From Lentzea alba (GTDB taxonomy: Bacteria > Actinomycetota > Actinomycetes > Mycobacteriales > Pseudonocardiaceae), in the NCBI RefSeq assembly GCF_011067745.1, contig NZ_JAAMPJ010000006.1, forward strand, positions 225,019-289,018: a DNA stretch of 64,000 nt, written 5' to 3'. The notes beneath the pieces were generated by a model, which saw nothing but the letters and a program-made list of their open reading frames with translations, was not told the origin of the DNA and did no database searches. Made by a program: the position numbers and the translations under genes. Shown here piece after piece: positions 1 to 7,473 of the stretch. Each line of letters opens with the position of its first letter. The first letter of the stretch is position 1.

Positions 1-2
1 GC

Positions 3-59
3 CCCCCCCGTCCTCACTCCCGGGGGGGGCCCCACTGCCCCCCCCTGACAACGGGGGGG
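3..59. repeat. Nested G/C-tract inverted repeat at window edge
   Basis: Outer arms CCCCCCCGT (3-11) and ACGGGGGGG (51-59) enclose inner arms of eight G (22-29) and eight C (38-45). It lies about 20 bases past the cwlM stop on the minus strand, so it may end that transcript. The flank GGGGGCCCCCGCGTT also resembles the palindromes inside the DUF2339 gene near 24.2 kb, so it could be a member of the same repeat family. Homopolymer runs like this are also prone to sequencing error. Confidence 0.45.
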
Positions 60-81
60 CCCCCGCGTTGCGTCCGGAACG

Positions 82-1221
82 TCAGCCCTTGGCCATCTCG
101 TAGCGCAGCAGGTCGTTGAACGTGAACGTGCCTGTTGGCTGGTCGTCCTTGCCGAGTAGGTAGAGACGCTTCACGGCGACGAGGATGCCCTCGGCCACGA
201 TGTCGCGGAAGCCGGGCGTCGCCAGGCGCGCGCGGTCCTCGGTGTTCGTGAGGTACCCGACCTCGACGCGGACGGCCGTGCAGCGGGTGAGCCGCAGCAG
301 GTCCCACGTCTTGGGGTGCGAACCGCAGTTCGACATCGACGTGCGCGCGGTGACCTCGCGCTGGATGAACCCGGCCAGCGCCTCGCCCACCGTGGACGAC
401 GTGCCGTTGCCGGTGCCGTAGTGGAACGTCGCCACGCCCTGCGCGTTCGGCGACGAGTTGCCGTCGGCGTGCAGCGACAGGATCAGATCGGCGCCGGCCT
501 CGTTCGCGAACCGGGCGCGCTCCGCCTCGTCCGGGCAGTTGTCCGGCCCGCGGGTGAGCAGCGCCTCCATGCCGGTGGCGGCCATCTTGCCTTCCAGCCG
601 GCGGGCGAGGTCCAGCATCAGGTCGGCCTCGGACACGCCGTCCACCACCACACCGCGGTCCTGGCCGCCGTGTCCGGGGTCGATGACGATGCGCTTGCCC
701 GACAACCGCGAACCCGCGCTGCGGACCCGTTCCTGCTCGCGCAGCAGCACCGGACGGCCACCGCGGACCTTCGGCTGGAGCTGGCGCAACGCGCGCACGG
801 TGTCCGGGCCGCACATGCCGTCCACGATCAGGCCGTAGTCGCGCTGGAAGTTCTTCAGCGCCTGCTCGGTCTGCTGGCCGAACACGCCGTTGGCGCGACC
901 GGCGTCGTAGCCGAGCTCCAGCAGGCGTTCCTGCAGCATCAGCACGTCGTCGCCGGTGGTCGGCTGCGACATCAGGAACGCGAGCGGACGGTCGCCGAGT
1001 GAGAACGTCGCGTCGCGCAGCGCGCGGTAGGTCGCCGGGCCGACGATGCCGTCGATGATCAGCCCCCGCTGCTGCTGGAACGCGCGCACGGCGTGCTCGA
1101 CCTGCTGGTCGAACACCGGCGGCGCCTGGGGGTCGGTAGGCGGAAGCATTCCGAGCCTGGTCAGGGTCGACCGGATCTCGGCAACATCACTTCCGACGTC
1201 CCCGCGGCGGAGCAGCTGCAT
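82..1221 (-). CDS. cwlM: CwlM-type peptidoglycan-binding / amidase_3 protein
   Basis: 379 residues. Two PG_binding_1 repeats (about 5-70 and 90-150; both carry the DG-x-x-GP-x-T core) precede an N-acetylmuramoyl-L-alanine amidase_3 domain (about 173-355). Zinc/catalytic positions are visible: DPGHGG, the Glu in VSEADL, SLHADGN and the late Glu in RVEVGY. No signal peptide is seen at the N-terminus, which fits mycobacterial CwlM, a cytoplasmic PknB substrate that stimulates MurA rather than cutting wall. The Thr-rich tail PTGTFTF near the C-terminus matches where mycobacterial CwlM is phosphorylated (family knowledge). Last gene of the sigM-trx block; the order is the same as in M. tuberculosis. 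Whether this copy hydrolyses peptidoglycan or only regulates cannot be told from sequence. Confidence 0.88.
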   Translation of the reverse strand: MQLLRRGDVGSDVAEIRSTLTRLGMLPPTDPQAPPVFDQQVEHAVRAFQQQRGLIIDGIVGPATYRALRDATFSLGDRPLAFLMSQPTTGDDVLMLQERLLELGYDAGRANGVFGQQTEQALKNFQRDYGLIVDGMCGPDTVRALRQLQPKVRGGRPVLLREQERVRSAGSRLSGKRIVIDPGHGGQDRGVVVDGVSEADLMLDLARRLEGKMAATGMEALLTRGPDNCPDEAERARFANEAGADLILSLHADGNSSPNAQGVATFHYGTGNGTSSTVGEALAGFIQREVTARTSMSNCGSHPKTWDLLRLTRCTAVRVEVGYLTNTEDRARLATPGFRDIVAEGILVAVKRLYLLGKDDQPTGTFTFNDLLRYEMAKG

Positions 1222-1358
1222 GCACCCTCGCTCGACTAGGGCGCCGAACCTGGTCGGCGCGTCAGTTGGGAAGCCCTCATTGTGCCCTGCTGCGCTCAGT
1301 GATCGATGCAGGGCTACTCACAGTCGTACCGAGATCACGTTCCCGGTACCGAAAAACG

Positions 1359-1401
1359 AACATGACCCGCCCGTCTTATCGATAGACGGGCGGGTCATGT
1401 T
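1359..1401 (-). terminator. Strong intrinsic terminator after trxA
   Basis: A perfect 18-bp stem (arm AACATGACCCGCCCGTCT) with a 7-base AT-rich loop, followed on the minus strand by TTCGTTTTTC. It sits 40 bases after the trxA stop and before cwlM, so trxB-trxA transcription likely ends here and cwlM has its own promoter. The stem is symmetric, but only the minus side has a clear T-run. Confidence 0.88.
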
Positions 1402-1441
1402 GCGCGTTGCAAGAGACTTTCTTAGCTCATGCAACTTTTTG

Positions 1442-1771
1442 TCAGGCCAGAACGTCCTGCAGGTCGTTGAGCAGCGCGGCCTTGGGCTTCGCGCCGACGA
1501 TCTGCTTCACCGGACGGCCGCCCTGGAACAGGATCAGCGTCGGCACGGACATGATCTGGTAGTCGCGGGCGATCGACGGGTTGGCGTCGATGTCGACCTT
1601 GGCGATGGTGAGCTTCTCGCTGTGCTCAGCGGCGATCTCCTCCAGCACCGGCGCAACCATCTTGCACGGGCCGCACCAGGTCGCCCAGAAGTCGACCAGC
1701 ACGGGCTTCTCGCTGGTCAGCACGTCGTCCGCGAACGACTTGTCGGTCACCGTGACGGTGGCGCCTGCCAT
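1442..1771 (-). CDS. trxA: Thioredoxin
   Basis: 109 residues, the normal thioredoxin size. The redox motif WCGPC is at residues 32-36, with the cis-Pro loop SVPTL downstream. It acts as a cytoplasmic dithiol reductant recycled by TrxB. The start at 1771 (MAGATVTV) is chosen because the longer open frame upstream has a low-complexity Arg-rich translation. It lies 26 bases downstream of trxB, so the two are co-transcribed, and a strong terminator follows. Mycobacterial synteny calls this gene trxC. Confidence 0.95.
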   Translation of the reverse strand: MAGATVTVTDKSFADDVLTSEKPVLVDFWATWCGPCKMVAPVLEEIAAEHSEKLTIAKVDIDANPSIARDYQIMSVPTLILFQGGRPVKQIVGAKPKAALLNDLQDVLA

Positions 1772-1797
1772 GTTCTCTCCTAGAACTCGAAGAAACT

Positions 1798-2778
1798 TCA
1801 GTTGCTCTTGCCGTAGCCGCCACCGACGGCCTCGGCCGCGATCTCGGCGTGCTCCTCGCCGTGCTCGGCGAGCCACCGCTCCGCGTCGATCGCGGCGCTG
1901 CAACCGGAGCCCGCGGCGGTGATGGCCTGGCGGTATTCGTGGTCGACGAGATCGCCGGCGGCGAACACGCCGTCCAGGTTCGTGTAGGAAGTCTTGCCCT
2001 TCGTGACGACGTACCCCTCTTCGTCCAGGTCGACCTGACCCTTGACGAGCGCCGAGCGCGGGTCGTGGCCGATCGCCAGGAAGAAGCCGGTGACGGGCAG
2101 TTCGGACTCGGCGCCGGTCCGGGTGTCCCTGACCTTGATCGACGAGACCGTGCCGTCACCCAGCACGTCGGTGACCTGCGTGTTCAGCTGCCACTTGATC
2201 TTCTCGTTGGCGCGGGCGCGCTCGAGCATGACCTTGGAGGCGCGGAACTCCTCGCGGCGGTGGATCAGCGTGACGGACTTGGCGAAGCGAGTGAGGAACG
2301 TCGCTTCCTCCATCGCCGTGTCGCCGCCGCCGACCACCGCGATGTCGTGGTCGCGGAAGAAGAAGCCGTCGCACGTGGCACAGGCCGACACACCGCGGCC
2401 GAGCAGCTCCTGCTCGCCGGGGATGTTCAGGTACCGGGCCGCCGCGCCCATCGCGAGGATGACCGCGCGGGCCTCGTACTCGACGCCGTTCGCGACGACC
2501 TTCTTGATCTCACCGGTCAGCTCGACGGACTCGACGTCCTCCGCGCGCAGCTCGGCACCGAAGCGCGTCGCCTGCTCGCGCATCTGCTCCATGAGTTCGG
2601 GGCCCATGATGCCGTCGCGGAAGCCCGGGTAGTTCTCGACCTCGGTCGTCGTCATCAGGGCGCCGCCGTACTGCGAACCCTCGAAGACCAGGGGCTCCAG
2701 CTGCGCGCGTGCCGCGTAGACCGCCGCGGTGTAGCCCGCCGGTCCCGATCCAATGATGATCACGTTGCGCACGCTCAC
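1798..2778 (-). CDS. trxB: Thioredoxin reductase (NADPH)
   Basis: 326 residues. FAD-binding GSGPAGYTAA is near the N-terminus, the redox-active CATC is in SACATCDG, NADPH-binding GGGDTAMEEA follows, and the C-terminal FAD motif is FAAGDLVD. It reduces TrxA with NADPH. GTG start (MSVRNVII). It follows the sigM/anti-sigma pair on the same strand after a gap of about 77 bases; SigM-type ECF factors are known to respond to thiol or oxidative stress in relatives, so co-regulation is plausible but not shown. Confidence 0.95.
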   Translation of the reverse strand: MSVRNVIIIGSGPAGYTAAVYAARAQLEPLVFEGSQYGGALMTTTEVENYPGFRDGIMGPELMEQMREQATRFGAELRAEDVESVELTGEIKKVVANGVEYEARAVILAMGAAARYLNIPGEQELLGRGVSACATCDGFFFRDHDIAVVGGGDTAMEEATFLTRFAKSVTLIHRREEFRASKVMLERARANEKIKWQLNTQVTDVLGDGTVSSIKVRDTRTGAESELPVTGFFLAIGHDPRSALVKGQVDLDEEGYVVTKGKTSYTNLDGVFAAGDLVDHEYRQAITAAGSGCSAAIDAERWLAEHGEEHAEIAAEAVGGGYGKSN

Positions 2779-2855
2779 GGCTCTGCAACTCCTCGATCTC
2801 GTCGTCTGACTGGCTCAACGGATCGTAGGTGCAGCTAATTCCGTGACTTGAACGA

Positions 2856-3593
2856 CTACCTCTGGCCCACGGTCGTGTCCGCGAGAACGCCCGCCGGCTG
2901 GTCCGGCCCGCAGGTGGTGGGGTCCAGCACGACCAGGCGGTATTTCCCGAGACCGGCCGGCAGGATCGCCATCACCGCGTCCTTGCCCTCGAGGTTGATC
3001 GGGCTGATGCCGAGCGGGTTGCCCGAACTGGTGATGCCGCCGCCCTTCAGACAGCCGGCCAACCGGTCGGGCGTCTCCAGCGGGCCGTAGTTCTGCGCCT
3101 TGAGCACTTCACCGACCGCGGAGCCCAGCTCGTCCCGCTTCAAGCTCAGCGGAGCAGAGACGTTCGAGTTCGTCGTCGGTGCGGGCGCGGCGTCACCGGG
3201 GGTGTTCGCCTGTTGTCCACCAGGGGAAACGGCGAACACGACGCCGAACGCGGCCGCGGCGGCCACCAGCACGCCACCGCCGAGGCCTAGCCTGCGGTTG
3301 CGGCGCTTGCGGGCCTCGTCCAGCGACACGACGGGTGCGGCCGGACGGGCCTCGGCCGCCAGCGCCGCGTCGATCCGGGCGGCCACGTGGTCCGGCATCG
3401 GGATCGGGGGCAACGCCTCCAGGTCCGCCAGCGTCGCGTCCAGCGCCTGCAGGACCTCCCTGGCCTCAGGGTCCGCCTCGACCCTCGGACGCAGCTGTGC
3501 GGCGACCTCAGGGGGCAGCACGCCCGCGTGCAGGTCCGCGATGAGGTCCACAGACCACGGCGGACCCATCGGCACGCGCTCCATGCCGGTCAT
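2856..3593 (-). CDS. Membrane anti-sigma-M factor (RsmA-like)
   Basis: 245 residues. A cytoplasmic part (1-100) is followed by one transmembrane segment (about 103-123), then an extracytoplasmic Thr/Ala-rich linker and a C-terminal domain. The start ATG at 3593 overlaps the sigM stop as ATGA, which indicates translational coupling with sigM. Position between sigM and trxB matches the mycobacterial anti-SigM gene. There is no zinc-binding HxxxCxxC motif, so it is not a ZAS-type anti-sigma factor. Role as SigM antagonist is inferred from coupling, topology and synteny. Confidence 0.8.
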   Translation of the reverse strand: MTGMERVPMGPPWSVDLIADLHAGVLPPEVAAQLRPRVEADPEAREVLQALDATLADLEALPPIPMPDHVAARIDAALAAEARPAAPVVSLDEARKRRNRRLGLGGGVLVAAAAAFGVVFAVSPGGQQANTPGDAAPAPTTNSNVSAPLSLKRDELGSAVGEVLKAQNYGPLETPDRLAGCLKGGGITSSGNPLGISPINLEGKDAVMAILPAGLGKYRLVVLDPTTCGPDQPAGVLADTTVGQR

Positions 3594-4207
3594 CGGCCCT
3601 CCCACTGACGTTGCTCTTGCACATTCACACCGTCAGCTGGGACGTTCGCATCTGCGATTCGGTTCCTGAGGTGCCCGAGAACTTTGGCGAGCTTGGCGCG
3701 ACCTCGCGCACACCGGCTCTTGACCGTGCCTTCGGCAATGCCCAGGAGCTGCGCCGTTTCCGCGACGGAATAGCCCTCGACGTCGACGAGCACGATGGGC
3801 GCCCGCTGCTCCTCCGGCAACTCCATCAACGCCTGCTGCACCATCAGGCTGGTCTCGCGGTCGCTCATCGCGTCACGCGGCGCGACGGGCTCGCCGGGAC
3901 CGGCCTCGGGCAGCGGCACTGTCGGTCTTGTTTGTCGCCGTCTCATCCGGTCGAGGCACGCGTTGACCACGATCCGGTGAAGCCAGGTGGTGACCTGCGA
4001 CTCCGCGCGGAACGACGCTGCCGCCCGGAAGGCCGAGATGAACGCCTCCTGGAGGGCGTCCGCCGCCTCTTCGGGATCGCGCAGCGTGCGCAACGCCACC
4101 GCCCACATCCGGTCGCGGTGCCGTTTCACCAGCTCCGAGAACGCGTAGGGGTCACCTGCGGCGTGGGCCGAGATGAGATCGGCGTCCGAGCTGGCTGCGG
4201 CGGTCAC
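3590..4207 (-). CDS. sigM: ECF sigma factor SigM
   Basis: 205 residues. Region 2 (YAFSELVKRHRDRMWAVALR, DALQEAFISAF, TWLHRIVVNACLDRMRR) and region 4 (LPEEQRAPIVLVDVEGYS, then GIAEGTVKSRCARGRAKL) are both complete. The GTG start at 4207 is preferred because a TAAAGT -10-like hexamer ends 7 bases upstream, giving a leaderless transcript; GTG at 4216 and the frame start at 4234 are alternatives. Four-base overlap with the anti-sigma gene downstream. Synteny (anti-sigma, trxB, trxA, cwlM) matches the SigM locus of mycobacteria and Streptomyces, where this factor controls envelope/oxidative stress genes. Confidence 0.9.
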   Translation of the reverse strand: MTAAASSDADLISAHAAGDPYAFSELVKRHRDRMWAVALRTLRDPEEAADALQEAFISAFRAAASFRAESQVTTWLHRIVVNACLDRMRRRQTRPTVPLPEAGPGEPVAPRDAMSDRETSLMVQQALMELPEEQRAPIVLVDVEGYSVAETAQLLGIAEGTVKSRCARGRAKLAKVLGHLRNRIADANVPADGVNVQEQRQWEGR

Positions 4208-4214
4208 GCAACGC

Positions 4215-4241
4215 ACTTTAGCGAGCGTGATCACAGATCAC
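4215..4241 (-). promoter_or_regulatory. Probable sigM promoter with inverted repeat
   Basis: On the minus strand, TAAAGT (plus positions 4215-4220) sits 7 bases before the GTG start of sigM. Just upstream is the inverted repeat GTGATC-ACA-GATCAC (4227-4241), where an activator or repressor might bind. No clear -35 is recognised. The regulator is unknown. Confidence 0.4.
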
Positions 4242-4274
4242 CCGGACAGGTCTACCCGGAGTGCCCGCGTAGTT

Positions 4275-5801
4275 CTACTGGGCCCTCGTGTAGAGGATCT
4301 CGCGGATCTCCGTCTGGTTCTTGCCGCCGCCGGAGTTCGTCAGCTGCGTGATCCAGATCAGCACGTGCGCGGTCGGATCGTGCTCGTTGAGCTGGATCTG
4401 CGTCTGCCCGTCGGACAGGTTCGCGACCCCGATGACCTTGGTCTCCTCCAGCGGCGCGTCGAGCGACGACGCCACCCGGATCTCGACGTGCGTGTCCTTG
4501 CTGGGCGAGGTGATCGTGACCGACGCCAGCTTCACCGGCTCGGCGAACGACGCCATCAGCCCGATGCCCGGCTTCATGGCCGGGAACTGCTGGAAATAGT
4601 TGTCCGTCCGCCAGAACGTGGTCGCGTTGTTGTCGACCGCCCGGCTCGCCTGGTTCGCGTTGTCCGGCTGGTTCGTCACGTCGTAGACGCCGATCTGGCC
4701 CGGCTGCACCGGTCCGGCCGGCGTGGGCACCGGCGCGGACTGGCCGTTCGACCCCGGCTGGTTGATCACCACGGTCGGGCCGCCGCCCTTGGACGGCTCG
4801 TCGCTGAAGAACCCGACGATCTGCACGCTCAGCCAGACGATCACGGTCAGCGTGGCGACGGCGAGCACCGCGACGCTGATCCACAGCTTCTTCTTCTGCT
4901 GCTTGTCCTGCCGTGGACGCTGTGTCGTCCACACGACCTGGTCGTCGTCGTCATCTCGTTTCGACGACACGGCCGGGATCAGCGAGGTCTGGGCTTCCTC
5001 GGCCGCGATCTGGTCGAGGACCTGCAGGATCGCCGCGGACGTGCGGATGCCACCCACCGAGGTGTCTTCCAGCGAACGCACCGCGACGGACGACAGGTCG
5101 TGCGGCAGGTACGGGTGCAACGCGTTCGGTGCGACCACGGAGCCATCGGGCCCGGTCGGCGCAACCGGCACGCCCTGCGGACCGCCCGGCAGCGCCCACC
5201 GCCCGGTGAGCAGCAGGTACAGGATCGCGCCCAGGCCCTTGACGTCGTCGCGCGCGATCGCGTCCGGCCGAGGACCGGGGAACGCGAGGCGCAGGCGGCC
5301 GTCCGAGGTGACCCGGATGCGCTGCGGGTGGTCGGCGCCCAGCACGAGACCGGCGTGGTGCGCGCCCTCGATGGCGGCGCCCAGCGGTTCGAGCAGGCGG
5401 GTCGCGGCGCCCGCCGGCAGCGGACCCTCCGCGATGAGGTCCATCAGGTCGGTGCCCTGGGTCCACTCGGCGATGACCATGCCGAGGATGCCCTCGTCCG
5501 GGCGGATGCCGGTGCCCGGCGTGAGCACGTCGATCACCCTGGAGACGCCGGGGTGTGTGAACGACGCCGCGTGCATCGCGCGCTCGACGGTCCGGCGGGC
5601 ACGGGCCGCGGCTTCGTTGTCCGCGAGGTCGCCGAGCAGCACGGTCATCGCGACGTCCCGGTTGAGCTGACCGTCTCTCGCCCGCCACAGTTCGGCGTTG
5701 GACCGGGCGTCCGCGCCTGATTTCGCGAGCAGGCGGTATCGGCCGTTGCCGATGACGCCGCCGGGGACAAGGGCGGCGTGAACTCCGCTACTCACGGGCA
5801 C
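4275..5801 (-). CDS. MviN-associated pseudokinase with extracellular F5/8-like domain
   Basis: 508 residues. Residues about 20-270 have a protein-kinase-like fold, but the VAIK Lys is replaced (VAMTVLL) and no HRD or DFG motif is found, so it is a pseudokinase. An acidic/basic juxtamembrane stretch (DDDDDQVVWTTQRP) precedes one transmembrane segment (LWISVAVLAVATLTVIVWL). An extracellular beta-rich domain resembling galactose-binding/discoidin folds follows. In M. tuberculosis the same parts are fused to MurJ in one MviN protein, where the phosphorylated pseudokinase recruits FhaA to halt wall synthesis. Here the part is a separate gene 31 bases after murJ, so it probably regulates MurJ in trans. 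Thr residues in WTTQ are candidate phosphosites (inference). Confidence 0.82.
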   Translation of the reverse strand: MPVSSGVHAALVPGGVIGNGRYRLLAKSGADARSNAELWRARDGQLNRDVAMTVLLGDLADNEAAARARRTVERAMHAASFTHPGVSRVIDVLTPGTGIRPDEGILGMVIAEWTQGTDLMDLIAEGPLPAGAATRLLEPLGAAIEGAHHAGLVLGADHPQRIRVTSDGRLRLAFPGPRPDAIARDDVKGLGAILYLLLTGRWALPGGPQGVPVAPTGPDGSVVAPNALHPYLPHDLSSVAVRSLEDTSVGGIRTSAAILQVLDQIAAEEAQTSLIPAVSSKRDDDDDQVVWTTQRPRQDKQQKKKLWISVAVLAVATLTVIVWLSVQIVGFFSDEPSKGGGPTVVINQPGSNGQSAPVPTPAGPVQPGQIGVYDVTNQPDNANQASRAVDNNATTFWRTDNYFQQFPAMKPGIGLMASFAEPVKLASVTITSPSKDTHVEIRVASSLDAPLEETKVIGVANLSDGQTQIQLNEHDPTAHVLIWITQLTNSGGGKNQTEIREILYTRAQ

Positions 5802-5832
5802 GAGGGTACGGGAAGACGCTCACGGGCCGGAG

Positions 5833-7473
5833 TCACCGCCGCCGCACCAAACGGTTGATCTTGTCGATGGCCGGCTTCATCTCGGGTACCCGGAACGCCG
5901 CCAAAAGGCCGAACGCGAGCGGCAAACCGATCAAAGTCACCACAATGGTCTCGAACCAGGCGGCCACAACCGGCTTCGAGAACCCGATCAAGTCCAGGAG
6001 CAGCGAGTTCACGCCCTTGGCGACCGCGAAGGCCAGCGCGGACGCCACCACCGTGAGACAGACGGTCCAGATGGTGAAGCCGGTGCGCAGCCGCCCGAGG
6101 CGGATCCGCAGCCAGACCTGACCGACGACCGCGCCGAAGACGAAGCTGAGCGACATCGCGAGCGACACGCCGACGGCGAGCTGCTCGGGCTGGGACACCG
6201 CGAGGAAGAAGTACAGAAGACCGATCCGGACGGCCACGATCAGCGCCTGGATCAACGTCGGCGTGCGCGCGTCCTTCATCGCGTAGAAGACCCGCAGCTG
6301 CAGCAACGTGACCGCGTACGGCACCAGACCGAACGCGGACAGCGCGAGCGCCAGGCCGACCGCCGTGCCACCTTCCACGCCCGACTTGCCGAACCCGAAC
6401 GCGGCGAGGCCGATCGCCACACCGGAAACGGTCATCAGGACGCTGAACGGCATGAGCAGAATCGACGACATGCGGTTGCCGAACAGCAGGTCGCGCACGA
6501 TCGCGTCGTTGTCGTTGTTCGCCGCCGCCCGGCTCATCTTCGGCATGAGCGCGGTCAGCAGAGAGACGCCGAGGACGCCGTAGGGCACCTGAGCGATCAG
6601 CCACTGGAAGTTGAACGCCGCCAGCGCGCCGTCGCCGTGCGTGGCCACCTTGGTCAGCACCGTCATGCTGGCAAAACCGAGGCCGACGTAGAGCAGCACC
6701 CAGAAGGCGAGGTTGCCGAACTCGGCGAGCCGGGCGTCCCAGCCGAAGCGCCACTTGAACCGGAAGCCGGTCCTGCGCAGCGCCGGGAACAGCACCAACG
6801 CCTGCACCGCCACACCGAGTGCGGTGCCGAGACCGAGCACCAGCACGTGGCTGTCGGTCATGGAGACGGGGTTGAGCGTGATCTCGCCGGGAAGCATCCA
6901 GTAGACGCCGAGGACGCAGATCACGACCAGGTTGTTCAGGACCGGAGCCCAGGTGGGCAGGCCGAACACGTGCCGGGCGTTGAGCACGGCGCCGATCAGT
7001 GCCGTCAGGCCGTAGAACACGATGCCCGGCAGCACCAGGTAGGCGAACGCCGTGACCAGGTCCCGGTTCGCGTTCGGCGAGTCGGCGATGAACAGCGAGG
7101 TGAGCAGCGGCGCGCACGCCACGGCGATCACCGTGCCGACACCGAGGATCGCCGTCCCCATGCTGATCAGCCACTGGGCGTACGACTCGCCGCCGTCGCC
7201 GTCCTCCTTCTCGGCACGGACCAGCAGCGGGATCGCCACGCTGGTCAGGATGCCGCCGAGGAGCAACTCGTTGATCATCGTCGGCAGCGTCGAGGCCGCC
7301 TGGTACGAGTCGTTGAGGGTGCCGATGCCGAGTGCCGCGACCAGCAGCACCTTGGACAGCAGGCCGGTGACGCGGCTGACGATCGTCGCGATCGCCATCG
7401 AGCCACTGGCCCTGGCGACCGACGGCTCCTGCTTCTGCTGCTCTGGTTCGGTGGTCGTGGCTGTCTCGCTCAC
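5833..7473 (-). CDS. murJ: Lipid II flippase MurJ (MviN)
   Basis: 546 residues with about 14 hydrophobic segments, of the MOP-superfamily MurJ type. After a short Gln/Glu-rich cytoplasmic N-terminus come SMAIATIVSRVTGLLSKVLL and the conserved QVPYGVLGVSLLTALMPKMS. It moves lipid II across the membrane for peptidoglycan synthesis. It lacks the long C-terminal pseudokinase extension of mycobacterial MviN; that part is the next gene. The GTG start overlaps the stop of the DUF6049 gene by 4 bases. Confidence 0.93.
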   Translation of the reverse strand: MSETATTTEPEQQKQEPSVARASGSMAIATIVSRVTGLLSKVLLVAALGIGTLNDSYQAASTLPTMINELLLGGILTSVAIPLLVRAEKEDGDGGESYAQWLISMGTAILGVGTVIAVACAPLLTSLFIADSPNANRDLVTAFAYLVLPGIVFYGLTALIGAVLNARHVFGLPTWAPVLNNLVVICVLGVYWMLPGEITLNPVSMTDSHVLVLGLGTALGVAVQALVLFPALRRTGFRFKWRFGWDARLAEFGNLAFWVLLYVGLGFASMTVLTKVATHGDGALAAFNFQWLIAQVPYGVLGVSLLTALMPKMSRAAANNDNDAIVRDLLFGNRMSSILLMPFSVLMTVSGVAIGLAAFGFGKSGVEGGTAVGLALALSAFGLVPYAVTLLQLRVFYAMKDARTPTLIQALIVAVRIGLLYFFLAVSQPEQLAVGVSLAMSLSFVFGAVVGQVWLRIRLGRLRTGFTIWTVCLTVVASALAFAVAKGVNSLLLDLIGFSKPVVAAWFETIVVTLIGLPLAFGLLAAFRVPEMKPAIDKINRLVRRR

